From: Hydrogenovibrio halophilus DSM 15072
GTDB lineage: Bacteria > Pseudomonadota > Gammaproteobacteria > Thiomicrospirales > Thiomicrospiraceae
Assembly (NCBI RefSeq): GCF_000384235.1
Contig: NZ_KB913033.1
Location: 999,164 to 1,063,163 of the forward strand
Reading direction: 5' to 3'
Length of the DNA: 64,000 bases
The notes under the pieces are model-generated. The model was not told the origin of the DNA, ran no database searches, and saw nothing but the letters and a program-made list of their open reading frames with translations. Made by a program: the position numbers and the translations under genes. Of this stretch, positions 25,602 through 34,698 are shown piece after piece (within the stretch, counting starts at the first letter, position 1; every line of letters begins with the position of its first letter).

Positions 25602-27653
25602 TCATTTTTCGGTCTGGATCAGAGTCAGGAAGTCTTTTTGCTTGATCGGTTTGTGGAAAAAATAGCCCTGACAGAGTTCGCAGGCGTTCTGGGTGAGAAA
25701 ATCCACCTGTTCCTGCGTTTCCACGCCTTCGGCGATCACATTGATGTTCAGGTGATCGGTGAGATTGATGATGGTTTTGGCGATGGCCACCGCCTTGATC
25801 TGATTGGGCAATTCGTCCACAAACGATTTGTCGATCTTGAGCTGATCGATGGGCAGGTTTTTGAGATAACTCAGAGAAGAGAAACCGGTACCGAAATCGT
25901 CCAAAGAGATATGAAAGCCGAGTTCCTTGAGCTGTTTGAGCACGTAAATACTGTGGGTCAGGTTTTCCAGAAACACCCCTTCGGTGATTTCCAGTTTGAT
26001 CGCTTCCGGACGCACGGCATAGGTGTCGAGTAAGCGTTCCATGGTCTCGACCAGTTTGGGATCGAAAAAGTGCTTGGGACTGAGGTTGATCGACACCGTC
26101 AGCCTCTGATCCAGCCGGTGTTGTTCGACAAAGGCAAACACCGACTCAAACAGCCAGTTGGAGATGGGGATGATGGTGAGGTTGTCTTCGGCCAGCGGAA
26201 TGAAGCGAGCCGGTGAAATCAGCTCGCCCCGGAAAATCCAGCGCAACAGCACTTCCGCGCCGACGATTTTGCCGGTTTTGGCTTCGATCTGTGGCTGCAG
26301 CAACCAATAGAATTCGTTTTTGGCCACCGCGTTTTCCAGTCCTTCTTCCAGCAACAGATCGTCTTTGACCTTGTTTTCCATTTCGGTTTCAAACAGGGTG
26401 ACCTGGTTGCGACCGCTTTCTTTGGAAGCATAAAGCGCAATGTCGGCCCGACGGATGACTTCGTTGATATTGAAATCCTGCTGACCGTCAAACAGATCGA
26501 TGCCAATGGACACCGAGGTTTTATGGTAAAGATCGTCAAGCTGATAAGGCTTGCCCAGGGCTTCGTGCAACGCCTTGGCCAGTTTCTGTGAATGCAGACT
26601 GGCCTCGTACAGGGTTTCGCCGATGTTTTCGTAGATGATCACAAACTCATCGCCGCCAAAGCGGAAAGCCTGACCGTTGGTTTCGATGACCTGAAGAATG
26701 CGGTTGGCGATTTTCTGCAACAGCAGATCGCCCAGCTCGTGTCCATAGGAATCGTTCAGTTGCTTGAATTTGTCCACATCCAGAAACAGCAGTGCGGAAA
26801 AATAGTGGCCTTTTCGTGCCCGGTGGATGGTGCTGCTGAGTTCCTCTTCCAGCAGGGCGCGGCTGCTCAGTCCGGTCAGGGTGTCGTTGTAGGCCAGCTT
26901 TTCGATCTCTTTGAGATTGGATCGGTTTTCCTGAAACTGCTGGTGGATTTTTTCTTCCATCTGATTGAAATTGCGCATCAGATTGCCGATTTCATCGTTG
27001 TCGATGTCGGTAAAGCGTTGATGGGCCTTTTCCGGGTCAATCTGTTGGGTGGCTTCGATCAGGGATTTGATCCGCCGGGTCAGATTGTTGCCCAGAATCC
27101 AGGCGATCAGGGCTCCGAGCAGGATCGCAACCAGAGTGTAGACCAGCCCTTCCTGGGTCAGACTGATCAGGTTTTTCTGCAGATGGCGGGTGCTCATGCC
27201 GACTTTGACATAACCGATCACATTCTCACTGACCTGAATCGGGGCGGTGGCATCAATGATCTGGCTGTCCGGAATATGGCGGATTCGGACCGGATGGGCG
27301 GGATCAATGCGTTGCAGATTCTGCAGATATTTGCCGACCGTATTCTGGTTGGTGTGTGCCAGAATCAGACCTTCCGGATTGAATATCATGGCGTAACGCA
27401 GGTTTTCGTAACTGGATTGCGACTGAATGATTTCCTGCAGTCCCACCACATTATTGGAAAGCATCCATTCGGTGGTATTGGTGGCGACGGTCTGAGCCAG
27501 AGAATGGGTTTGGGTGGTCAGTTGCTGAATCAGAAAAGCGCGTTCTTTGTAGACCAGATCAAAAATAAACACGCTCATCATCAGCGCATGCACCAGCGTC
27601 ACCCCGAGGATGAGCTGATGTTTGATTTTTTTGGGCCAGATACGGGTCAGCAC
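25602..27653 (-). CDS. Membrane GGDEF-EAL c-di-GMP enzyme with periplasmic sensor and HAMP domain
   Basis: A 683-residue receptor. Order of parts: a membrane helix (about 11-33), a periplasmic sensor domain (about 35-165), a second helix (171-188), a HAMP linker (190-245), a GGDEF domain with intact GGDEF at 333-337 and no RxxD inhibition site before it, and an EAL domain with EVL at 467-469, DDFGTGFSSL and EGVET. Both cyclase and phosphodiesterase residues look intact, so it may switch between making and degrading c-di-GMP. The GTG start overlaps the stop of the PhnD-like gene by one base, so the binding protein probably signals to this receptor. Confidence 0.9.
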   Translation of the reverse strand: MLTRIWPKKIKHQLILGVTLVHALMMSVFIFDLVYKERAFLIQQLTTQTHSLAQTVATNTTEWMLSNNVVGLQEIIQSQSSYENLRYAMIFNPEGLILAHTNQNTVGKYLQNLQRIDPAHPVRIRHIPDSQIIDATAPIQVSENVIGYVKVGMSTRHLQKNLISLTQEGLVYTLVAILLGALIAWILGNNLTRRIKSLIEATQQIDPEKAHQRFTDIDNDEIGNLMRNFNQMEEKIHQQFQENRSNLKEIEKLAYNDTLTGLSSRALLEEELSSTIHRARKGHYFSALLFLDVDKFKQLNDSYGHELGDLLLQKIANRILQVIETNGQAFRFGGDEFVIIYENIGETLYEASLHSQKLAKALHEALGKPYQLDDLYHKTSVSIGIDLFDGQQDFNINEVIRRADIALYASKESGRNQVTLFETEMENKVKDDLLLEEGLENAVAKNEFYWLLQPQIEAKTGKIVGAEVLLRWIFRGELISPARFIPLAEDNLTIIPISNWLFESVFAFVEQHRLDQRLTVSINLSPKHFFDPKLVETMERLLDTYAVRPEAIKLEITEGVFLENLTHSIYVLKQLKELGFHISLDDFGTGFSSLSYLKNLPIDQLKIDKSFVDELPNQIKAVAIAKTIINLTDHLNINVIAEGVETQEQVDFLTQNACELCQGYFFHKPIKQKDFLTLIQTEK

Positions 27654-28624
27654 TACTTCGCGTCCTCAGAGGCGTTTGACGAACTTTCGGACTCTGCCAA
27701 TAGCGCATTGTCGCCGATTTCGGCGCGGAATGTCTGCATAAAGCGTTTGATTGGTTCGTAAGTGTCGTTATCGGCCGGGAACACGCGTTGAATGTTCATT
27801 AATCCCAGCAATTCCTGTCCACGTTCATGGGTATGTAACTGGGTCAGCAGCGACTGGATTTTTTCAGCGTGGGCCGCTTTGACCGTGTCGGTGCGATAGG
27901 AAAAGCTGTTGTTGGGCAGGGGCTCGGTCTGCCAGCCGATTTTCAGAGCCTTGGCCACATTGGGCTGGTTTTTCTGGAGGTCATACCAGGGAATGGGCCA
28001 GGTCGCACCGGCGGCGGTCAACTTGAGATACACATTCATAATGCTCGATTCCTGCGAGCCGACATACAGGGTGGTGGTGTCGCTTTTCAGATCCAGCCCC
28101 TGTTGATGCAGAAAATACTGGGGCATCATGGTCGCGGCCAGAGCGGTGGGTGCGGGGTAAGAGATTTTCTGGCCGCGTAAGTCGTCAATTTGGTCAATCT
28201 CGCTGTCCTTGCGCACCAGGATGATGCCTCGGAAATTGTCATTGGTGCCCATTTGGGCCAGGGTCTGGTAGCCGTACTGGTAATGGGTGATGGTCTGATA
28301 AGGGTTGGGCAAAGTCAGATCGAAGGCCCTTTCTGCCAATTTCTGGTCATAGCTGGGGTAATCCTTGGACGCCTGAACCCGGATGGTGACGCCTTCCAGC
28401 TGGTCGCTCAGGTATTTGGCCAGTGGATTGAACACCGAATAGAGTTTTTTGGGGTTGTGCAGCGGGTGCACGCCCAGCGTATAGATTTTCTTGTCCGATT
28501 CAGGGGCTTGATCGGCATATTGGGGCAGTGCCTGGTCGGCGCTCTGATCGGAATCGCAGCCGCTCAGGCTGAGAATCCATCCAATGAAAACAAGGAACAA
28601 TAGTCTGGATGTCGGGTTTGGCAT
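27653..28624 (-). CDS. PhnD-like periplasmic binding lipoprotein (phosphate/phosphonate-type)
   Basis: A 323-residue substrate-binding protein with a lipoprotein signal (FIGWILSLSGC, mature Cys 23). The middle shows the PhnD family pattern: TLGVHPLHNPKKLYSVFNPLAKYLSDQL, YDQKLAERAFDLTLPNPYQTI, and GIILVRKDSEIDQIDDLRGQKISYPAPTALAAT. No transporter permease or ATPase gene is near. It is coupled by a one-base overlap to a GGDEF-EAL receptor with a periplasmic domain, so it is more likely a ligand sensor than a transport component. The ligand cannot be told from sequence. Confidence 0.85.
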   Translation of the reverse strand: MPNPTSRLLFLVFIGWILSLSGCDSDQSADQALPQYADQAPESDKKIYTLGVHPLHNPKKLYSVFNPLAKYLSDQLEGVTIRVQASKDYPSYDQKLAERAFDLTLPNPYQTITHYQYGYQTLAQMGTNDNFRGIILVRKDSEIDQIDDLRGQKISYPAPTALAATMMPQYFLHQQGLDLKSDTTTLYVGSQESSIMNVYLKLTAAGATWPIPWYDLQKNQPNVAKALKIGWQTEPLPNNSFSYRTDTVKAAHAEKIQSLLTQLHTHERGQELLGLMNIQRVFPADNDTYEPIKRFMQTFRAEIGDNALLAESESSSNASEDAK

Positions 28625-28640
28625 GGGTGGCCCCTTTGAA

Positions 28641-28979
28641 TCACAAATTCAATACGTCTTCGTCTTCGATCAGACTGATGCCCGGCCCCATCGCATTACG
28701 GATGGAACGCTTGAAAATCAGTTTGTTCTGAACTGGCTCGGGCAGATCGGTAAAGCGAATCAGGTCCTTGTCGATCATCACATCGATCACGTCTTCGATC
28801 ACCCGCACCATGTCCATGTCCAGTTGGTTGAGCAGTTGACGGATCAGGGTTTCGTTTTGGGTGTTTTCGACAAAGGCCTTGATTTCCGGCGAAAACAGAC
28901 TGCTTTCCTCGTACCCCGGTGTGGGGGAAAACTGCAAGTCTTCAATGCTTTGATCGGTTTTGCGTTTGACGTAAATCAT
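28641..28979 (-). CDS. Conserved small protein (family often labelled tryptophan synthase beta-like)
   Basis: A 112-residue soluble protein beginning IYVKRKTDQSIEDLQF and containing QLDMDMVRVIEDVIDVMIDKDLIRFTDLPEP, a pattern I recognise from a small gammaproteobacterial family of unknown function that databases label tryptophan synthase beta-like without catalytic evidence. The second ATG (28979) is preferred because the family begins at M-x-Y-V-K-R. It lies 32 bp after acetolactate synthase and 17 bp before the PhnD-like gene, all on the minus strand, so the four genes may form one transcript. Confidence 0.65.
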   Translation of the reverse strand: MIYVKRKTDQSIEDLQFSPTPGYEESSLFSPEIKAFVENTQNETLIRQLLNQLDMDMVRVIEDVIDVMIDKDLIRFTDLPEPVQNKLIFKRSIRNAMGPGISLIEDEDVLNL

Positions 28980-29010
28980 AACGGGCCTCACGCTCTCTTT
29001 ATCAGAGAGA

Positions 29011-30654
29011 TCAGTTGGTCATTTCCGAAATCACATTCCCCAGCAGGTCTGTCAGTCGATCGTTTTCCGAATAATCCACCGGGCAATCAATCAGGGTAAC
29101 AGTTGGGGTCGCAATGGCGGTTTTCAGAGCGGGCAAGAGCTGATCGGCCGATTCAATGCGCACGCCTGTGGCACCAAACGACTGGGCAAAGGTCACAAAA
29201 TCGGGGTTTTTGAAATCAATGTAGGCACTGCGCTGAAAACGGCGTTTCTGTTTCCATTCAATCAGTCCGTATTGGCTGTCGTTCCAGATCAGAATCACAA
29301 TCGGCGTCTGTTCGCGCAGCGCGGTTTCCAGCTCCTGCACATTCATCATCAGACCGGCGTCGCCGGTGACCGCGACCACGGCCTTGTCCGGATGCGCCAG
29401 TTTGGCGCCGACGGCACCCGGCAGGGCAATGCCCATGCTGGCAAAACCATTGGAAATGATGCAGGTATTGGGTTGTTCGGCCCGGAAAAACCGCGCCATC
29501 CACATTTTGTGCGCGCCCACATCGCAAATGGCAATGGCGTCCTTGTCCATCGCCGTGCGCAGATCCCAGATGATTTTCTGCGGTTTCAAAGGCCAGGCCT
29601 GGTCGTTTTCAAACTGGTCCATTTCCGCAATCATGGCCTGACGCAATGGAAACGGTTGTGGGGGGGTGTCATTGGCGGGCAAATGTTCGCTCAGGGCTTT
29701 GAGGTTGCGGCCGATGTTGCCCACCAACTCCACATCGGGCATGTAACTGTAATCGACTTCCGCCGCGCAGGTGTCGATGTGAACAATGGTGTGTTCCCGA
29801 TTGGGGTTCCACAAATGCGGGTGGTATTCGACCATGTCGAAACCGACACAGATCACCACATCGCTGTTGGCAAAGCCGCCGTTTTCGTAATCGCCTTTTT
29901 GCAGGCCGGTGGTGCCCATCGACAACGGATTTTTGTAATGCGGGACCGAGCCCTTGGCCATAAAGGTGTTGACCAGCGGAATTTGTCTATGTTCGGCAAA
30001 CGCCTGCACCTGTTTGCTGGCATTGGCCCGGGCCACGCCATTGCCCACCAGAATCATCGGGCGTTTGGCCTGGTCGATGATCTGTGCTGCCTGCTTGAGC
30101 AGTTTGTGATCGGCCAGCGACAGCCGCGTCGGCACCACCGGCAACGGCGTTTCCGGCGTGAGCATTTCCTGAATGTTTTCCGGAAAATCGATGAAGGACG
30201 CGCCGGGTTTTTCCGCCTGAGCCAGTTTGAAGGCTTTGCGCACCACTTCGGGCAGGGTCTCCGGTTCCAGCACCTGGGTGGCGTATTTGGAAATGGGTTT
30301 GAACAGACTCACCAGATCCACGACCTGGTGCGATTCCTTGTGCAGACGGGTGGTAGCGGCCTGACCGGCAATCGCCACAATCGGGGAACGGTCCATATTG
30401 GCATCGGCCACGCCGGTCACCAGATTGGTGGCCCCCGGCCCCAGCGTGGACAGACACACGCCTGCGCGACCAGTGATGCGGCCATACACGTCCGCCATAA
30501 AGGCCGCGCCCTGTTCATGTCGACAGGTAATAAAACGGATGTCGGAATCGAGCAGGGCATCGAGAATGTCCATGTTCTCTTCGCCGGGGACGCCGAAGAC
30601 GAATTCGACCCCCTCGTTTTCCAGACATTGCACAAAGCGCTTGGCGGCTTTCAT
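29011..30654 (-). CDS. alsS: Acetolactate synthase, catabolic type (thiamine pyrophosphate enzyme)
   Basis: A 547-residue ThDP enzyme joining two pyruvates to acetolactate. The catalytic Glu lies in CRHEQGAAFMADVYGRITG (about residue 47), and the cofactor motif GD(A)G...N in VTGDAGLMMNVQELETALREQTPIVILIWND. The glycine-rich STLGPGATNLVTGVADA and the Arg/Lys-rich linker are as in AlsS. No regulatory small subunit gene follows, consistent with a catabolic rather than biosynthetic enzyme, although closely related ThDP enzymes cannot be excluded. The ATG follows AAGGAGCTC, a strong ribosome-binding site. A long frame on the opposite strand is composition-driven and not a gene. Confidence 0.88.
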   Translation of the reverse strand: MKAAKRFVQCLENEGVEFVFGVPGEENMDILDALLDSDIRFITCRHEQGAAFMADVYGRITGRAGVCLSTLGPGATNLVTGVADANMDRSPIVAIAGQAATTRLHKESHQVVDLVSLFKPISKYATQVLEPETLPEVVRKAFKLAQAEKPGASFIDFPENIQEMLTPETPLPVVPTRLSLADHKLLKQAAQIIDQAKRPMILVGNGVARANASKQVQAFAEHRQIPLVNTFMAKGSVPHYKNPLSMGTTGLQKGDYENGGFANSDVVICVGFDMVEYHPHLWNPNREHTIVHIDTCAAEVDYSYMPDVELVGNIGRNLKALSEHLPANDTPPQPFPLRQAMIAEMDQFENDQAWPLKPQKIIWDLRTAMDKDAIAICDVGAHKMWMARFFRAEQPNTCIISNGFASMGIALPGAVGAKLAHPDKAVVAVTGDAGLMMNVQELETALREQTPIVILIWNDSQYGLIEWKQKRRFQRSAYIDFKNPDFVTFAQSFGATGVRIESADQLLPALKTAIATPTVTLIDCPVDYSENDRLTDLLGNVISEMTN

Positions 30655-30688
30655 TGAGCTCCTTGCAGGGTGTATGAAACATCAATAC

Positions 30689-30714
30689 AAAAATCACCAG
30701 GCCTGGTGATTTTT
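30689..30714. terminator. 26-bp perfect palindrome containing ACCAGGCCTGGT; bidirectional terminator
   Basis: Five A, TC, the 12-bp palindrome (30696-30707), GA and five T form a perfect 26-bp palindrome. As RNA it folds into an 11-bp stem with a GGCC loop ending in a U-run on either strand. It lies between the end of dsbA (30797) and the start of alsS (30654), both on the minus strand, so it should end dsbA transcripts and insulate alsS. Confidence 0.75.
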
Positions 30715-30796
30715 ATGTATTTTTTGATTATAAACCCAAAGCGGGGCAAAAAGCGAACGCCAAAGCCGAGGAAAGGTGGCTGCAGGCTTTGATGGG

Positions 30797-31414
30797 CTAT
30801 TTTTTCAGCAGTGTGTCCACCACTTGCCACAGATTTTCATGGGAACCGGCCATGGGCACATCGGTCAGCCACTGACCATTGACCACCATGGCGGGGACGC
30901 CATTGATGCCGAAGTCATTGGTGGCCTGACGTGCTTTGCTGACTGCGCTTTTGACCTGAAAGCTGTCAAACATGGCTTTGTAGTCTGCGGGATCAATGCC
31001 CATGGGTTCCACAAACTGCGCCAGTTCATCGACACTGAACACCTGTTTGCGGTCACGGTGGATGGCTTCAAAGTAGGGGCGGTGAAACGCCTCTTCGATG
31101 CCGAGCTTTTTGGCGGTGTAAAACACATGCGCCATAAACACCCAGTTGGGATTGTCCAGCACCGCGGGCATCCGTTCAAAGGTCACGGACTTGGGCTTGG
31201 TTTCCAGCCAGTCGTGGACACTGTCTTCCAGATCGTAACAGTGCGAACAGCCGTAATAAAACAATTCAGTGACTTTGTTTGATTGCCCCGATTGGGGCTT
31301 GGGCACTTTTTTGTAGTGTTTGCCCGCTTCAAACTCGGCCGCCTGCAGCGGCACGGCAGAAAACGAAAGCGCGCTTGCGCCCAGCGAGGCCAGAAAGTGT
31401 CGTCGATTCAGCAT
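30797..31414 (-). CDS. dsbA: Thiol:disulfide interchange protein DsbA
   Basis: A 205-residue periplasmic oxidant that puts disulfides into exported proteins. The active site is C56-S-H-C59 in LFYYGCSHCYDLE, and the cis-proline loop GVPAMVVNG follows near residue 172. The signal peptide begins NRRHFLASLGASALS, with the twin-arginine pattern of Tat signals, and is cut near AAEF. It stands 12 bp after the cytochrome c assembly genes on the same strand; c-type cytochrome maturation needs controlled thiol redox state, so co-expression is sensible. Confidence 0.92.
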   Translation of the reverse strand: MLNRRHFLASLGASALSFSAVPLQAAEFEAGKHYKKVPKPQSGQSNKVTELFYYGCSHCYDLEDSVHDWLETKPKSVTFERMPAVLDNPNWVFMAHVFYTAKKLGIEEAFHRPYFEAIHRDRKQVFSVDELAQFVEPMGIDPADYKAMFDSFQVKSAVSKARQATNDFGINGVPAMVVNGQWLTDVPMAGSHENLWQVVDTLLKK

Positions 31415-31426
31415 AGTCGTTCGCCC

Positions 31427-32599
31427 TTAAAGTTCGCCATAAGAATGCAGACCGGACAGGAACATGTTAACGCCCAGAAAGGCAAAGGTGGTAATCAACA
31501 GGCCGATCACGGCCCACCAGGCCATGGGCTTGCCGCGCCAGCCTTTGGACATGCGAATGTGCAACCAGGCCGCGTAGTTCAACCACACAATCAGGGCCCA
31601 GGTTTCTTTCGGGTCCCAGGACCAGTAGCCACCCCAGGCTTCGGCGGCCCACATTGCGCCTAGTACGGTGGCAATGGTGAACCAGGCAAAGCCCAGCGCG
31701 ATGGTTTTGTACATCAGGTCGTCCATGCTCTCCAGACTGGGCATGCGCTGAACGAAGTCGGAATTGGGGTTCTTTTCTTGGAGTTTGGCCACAATCAGAT
31801 AGGCAATCCCGACCATGGCGGCAATGGAAAAGGCCCCATAGCCCACAAAGTTGGCCGGTACGTGGATTTTCATCCAATAACTTTTCAGCGCCGGCACCAG
31901 CGGCTGAATTTCGTGGGCGCCTCGGTCAAAGGTATACCAAAGCAGAAACGCGACCGACGCACTGACGATCAGCATCACAAACCCGCCCATGGCCCGGGTG
32001 CGCATTCTCTGTTCGTAAAACAGGTAAATCAATGTGGTCATGACCGCGAACAAAATGAACACTTCATATAGGCTGCTTACCGGGATGTGACCGTAATCCG
32101 GATTGATCAGATAGGACTCGTTCCAGCGGACCATCATCCCCACGGAACCCATGACCGACCCGGCCCAGGCGAGGAAGGTGGCGAACTTGCTCACGGATTC
32201 GGACTTGCCGAACAGGCCGCCGAAATAGGCCACGGTCGAGAGCACAAACAACGCACTCATCCACATGATCGCCGACTGGCTGGAAACCAGAAATTTCAGG
32301 AAAAAGGCGGTTTCACTGACGGAATAGGCGTTGTCGTTCTGCACATAGGTCCAGATAGCCAGTAAAGACAGTAAGGCCGTGGCATAAGTAAAGGGTTGAA
32401 TACTGGGCCAGTAACGCCCGAACCAGATCCAGAAAATCGCAGTACCGATCAGAATGCCGATTTCATAGACATCCATCAGCGAACCGAACACGTCCCAGGC
32501 AAAGTAACTGCCCAGCAGGATCAAAGCCGTCCAAATGGTATCGCGTAAACCCCAGGGTTGGCGTTCGGTTTTCAACATGGCGTCATTGGCTGTGGTCAT
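31427..32599 (-). CDS. ccsA: System II cytochrome c assembly protein CcsA (ResC type)
   Basis: A 390-residue membrane protein with about eight helices. The tryptophan-rich heme-handling motif is clear near the C-terminus (WGGYWSWDPKETWALIVWLNYAAWLH), and external histidines of the family are present (for example H in PANFVGYGAFS context and LHIRMSKGW). With ResB it carries heme across the membrane and attaches it to apocytochromes. The ATG at 32599 is chosen: a GTG three codons earlier falls inside the ribosome-binding sequence AGGTGA. It is sometimes named CcsB in databases, which is a naming difference only. Confidence 0.92.
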   Translation of the reverse strand: MTTANDAMLKTERQPWGLRDTIWTALILLGSYFAWDVFGSLMDVYEIGILIGTAIFWIWFGRYWPSIQPFTYATALLSLLAIWTYVQNDNAYSVSETAFFLKFLVSSQSAIMWMSALFVLSTVAYFGGLFGKSESVSKFATFLAWAGSVMGSVGMMVRWNESYLINPDYGHIPVSSLYEVFILFAVMTTLIYLFYEQRMRTRAMGGFVMLIVSASVAFLLWYTFDRGAHEIQPLVPALKSYWMKIHVPANFVGYGAFSIAAMVGIAYLIVAKLQEKNPNSDFVQRMPSLESMDDLMYKTIALGFAWFTIATVLGAMWAAEAWGGYWSWDPKETWALIVWLNYAAWLHIRMSKGWRGKPMAWWAVIGLLITTFAFLGVNMFLSGLHSYGEL

Positions 32600-32608
32600 A
32601 GTTTTCAC

Positions 32609-34612
32609 CTATTGTTTGATGCCGGTCTGAGCCTGAATGGCTTCGACCAATCGATTGAATTCTTTTTCCGTTTCCGGCAGGGGTTTGGTGTCCTTTCCGG
32701 CAATGGTCAGCGTTTGATGATGGTTGTCAAACGCCAGCCAGAGACGCTTTTGGCGCAGATAAAACAGGAAGAAGACTCCGATTATAAGTAATGTGCTGCC
32801 AAAATAAACGACATCTTTCCCGGGGGATTTCGTGATTTGCAGTCCGGTGGATTGAATGTGGGTAAAGTTTTCCAGCTCAAAATACAGTGGAGGGCCATAG
32901 TTGGAAAGACTGTTTAGCACCACCATCGCATCTTCAAACCACTGTTTGTTGAATTCGGAAATGCTTTCCAGGTCTTGAGTTTCTTCTTTTTCCAGTACGC
33001 TCAAATATAGTGTCTGCAGTGCCAACGATGTTTGATTGATGTAATAATCGCGCACCCTTTTCTGTTCTTCAGGCGGCACGTTTTCTTCGACAAAACTGGT
33101 GATGCCGTTGAAGCCCTGGCGGCGAAATAACATAAGCAACTGGTTCATCAGCTTCAGTTGCATCTGATGGGTGCGTTCGTCCACGCCTTCGGCTGGTAAA
33201 GCGTCATTCAGAGTGGCTTGAGTGCGTTCTGGGTCGTTGATCAGCGTCAGATATTCAAAGAACCGATCCAACCCGCGGCCTTCATCGGCCGGTAGGAAAA
33301 GATATCGGAACGGCTCCGCGGTGGAGGTCCGCATTCCGGTCATAAAAAACCAGCGACCATCCTGTTTGTCCGGAGTCATGAAATTTTCGTATTCCCAGGC
33401 CTTGCCCTGATCGTTACGCACTTTGAATACAATGGAAGGCCCGTTGTTGTGCATTTTCTTGCCGGTTTCGTTCTGTTCTTCCTCGCTGGCGGGAATGATG
33501 TTGTGCAGCTTGAAATCGTTGAACTCGATTCGGTATTTGCCAACCGGGGTATTGATGGTTTCGACTTGATCCACTGAGGTATTCATCTCCAGCGGTTTGA
33601 ATTCCCGCGCAAGCAAAGGGTGCACTTTCAGGTCCAGCTTGGAGCCGCCATCGCCGAACGACGACTGATAGATGGCGTAGTTTTTGTAATAAAGCGGTTT
33701 GTTGACCTCGATGGTTTTTTCAATCGGTTCTTCCAGCTCGGGCGCGGTCAGAACCAGATCGGAGGCATAGTTTTTGGGCATGCCAGTGTCGTAATACTCG
33801 ATGCGGAAGTCTTTCACATCAATGGTAAAAGGTAGTTTCTGCACCAGAAAACCGCGGTCATAAGGCAAAAACAACACATCGCTTTTCTGGCCTTCAGCCA
33901 CATTAACCGTGCCGCGGAAGGAAAAGTTGTCCGATCCGACCCAGGATTTCTGAGGAATTTCGCCCAGCGGCACCGAGCGGGTTTCCGGGGCCAGATTGCC
34001 GGTGAGTTCGCGCGCCTTGAGCAACAGGTTGCTGTCGAGCAGACCGCCAATACAGATCACTATGATCGAGACATGGGTCAGAATATAGCCCCAGCGGTTC
34101 CAACGTCCTTTCATCCCGGCGACAGTCAAACCATCATCCCTTTCATGCAGGCGAACCTTGTAGCCCTGTTGCTGCAACAGTTTTTCTGCCTGCTCACTGT
34201 CAAAGTTCTCGGGGGTATAGGTCACCGACTGGGGCTGGTGTTTGTAGGCATTCAGCGACAGGCCTTCGCTGTACTGTTTCATGTCCTTCAAAAAGCCGGG
34301 CGCATTGCGGCTGACGCAGACGCCGGTGGAAATCAGCAGAAACAGCAGAACCAGAATGAACCAGGCCGCGCCATACACATGGAACAGCCCCAGCGAATTG
34401 AACACCTGAGTCCAGAAAGGACCGAATTTGATGATGTAATCCTGAAACGCCTGATTCTGTTGCAGAACCGTGCCGATCACCGAAGCGATCGCCAGCATCA
34501 TCAGCAGGGTAACGGCCAGATTCATGGAGCCGAGAAACGGCAACCACTGAATGCGACGGTGTTTTTTCGGGGCCTTTTCTGGCGTAGGATTTGGCATTTC
34601 TGGCTCGCTCAT
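32609..34612 (-). CDS. resB: System II cytochrome c assembly protein ResB (Ccs1)
   Basis: A 667-residue ResB-family protein: three N-terminal membrane helices (SMNLAVTLLMMLAIASVIGTVL, AAWFILVLLFLLISTGVCVSR, WGYILTHVSIIVICIGGLLDS), a large periplasmic domain, and a last helix near residue 600 (VVYFGSTLLIIGVFFLFYL). It forms the heme export and ligation complex with CcsA, whose gene follows immediately. The operon order resB-ccsA-dsbA, together with c-type cytochromes expected elsewhere, shows the organism uses System II rather than the CcmA-H system of enteric bacteria. Confidence 0.92.
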   Translation of the reverse strand: MSEPEMPNPTPEKAPKKHRRIQWLPFLGSMNLAVTLLMMLAIASVIGTVLQQNQAFQDYIIKFGPFWTQVFNSLGLFHVYGAAWFILVLLFLLISTGVCVSRNAPGFLKDMKQYSEGLSLNAYKHQPQSVTYTPENFDSEQAEKLLQQQGYKVRLHERDDGLTVAGMKGRWNRWGYILTHVSIIVICIGGLLDSNLLLKARELTGNLAPETRSVPLGEIPQKSWVGSDNFSFRGTVNVAEGQKSDVLFLPYDRGFLVQKLPFTIDVKDFRIEYYDTGMPKNYASDLVLTAPELEEPIEKTIEVNKPLYYKNYAIYQSSFGDGGSKLDLKVHPLLAREFKPLEMNTSVDQVETINTPVGKYRIEFNDFKLHNIIPASEEEQNETGKKMHNNGPSIVFKVRNDQGKAWEYENFMTPDKQDGRWFFMTGMRTSTAEPFRYLFLPADEGRGLDRFFEYLTLINDPERTQATLNDALPAEGVDERTHQMQLKLMNQLLMLFRRQGFNGITSFVEENVPPEEQKRVRDYYINQTSLALQTLYLSVLEKEETQDLESISEFNKQWFEDAMVVLNSLSNYGPPLYFELENFTHIQSTGLQITKSPGKDVVYFGSTLLIIGVFFLFYLRQKRLWLAFDNHHQTLTIAGKDTKPLPETEKEFNRLVEAIQAQTGIKQ

Positions 34613-34698
34613 GGCAACTTATTCTGGTCAGCTTCGTTCAAAAGATTGTAAAGTATACCGACTTTGGAACCATTGATAAATGATGAAAGGAAAGTCTC

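Noticed and set aside
29272..30657. 461-codon open frame antisense to acetolactate synthase
   Set aside because: No domain and biased composition; the minus-strand enzyme has all expected motifs.
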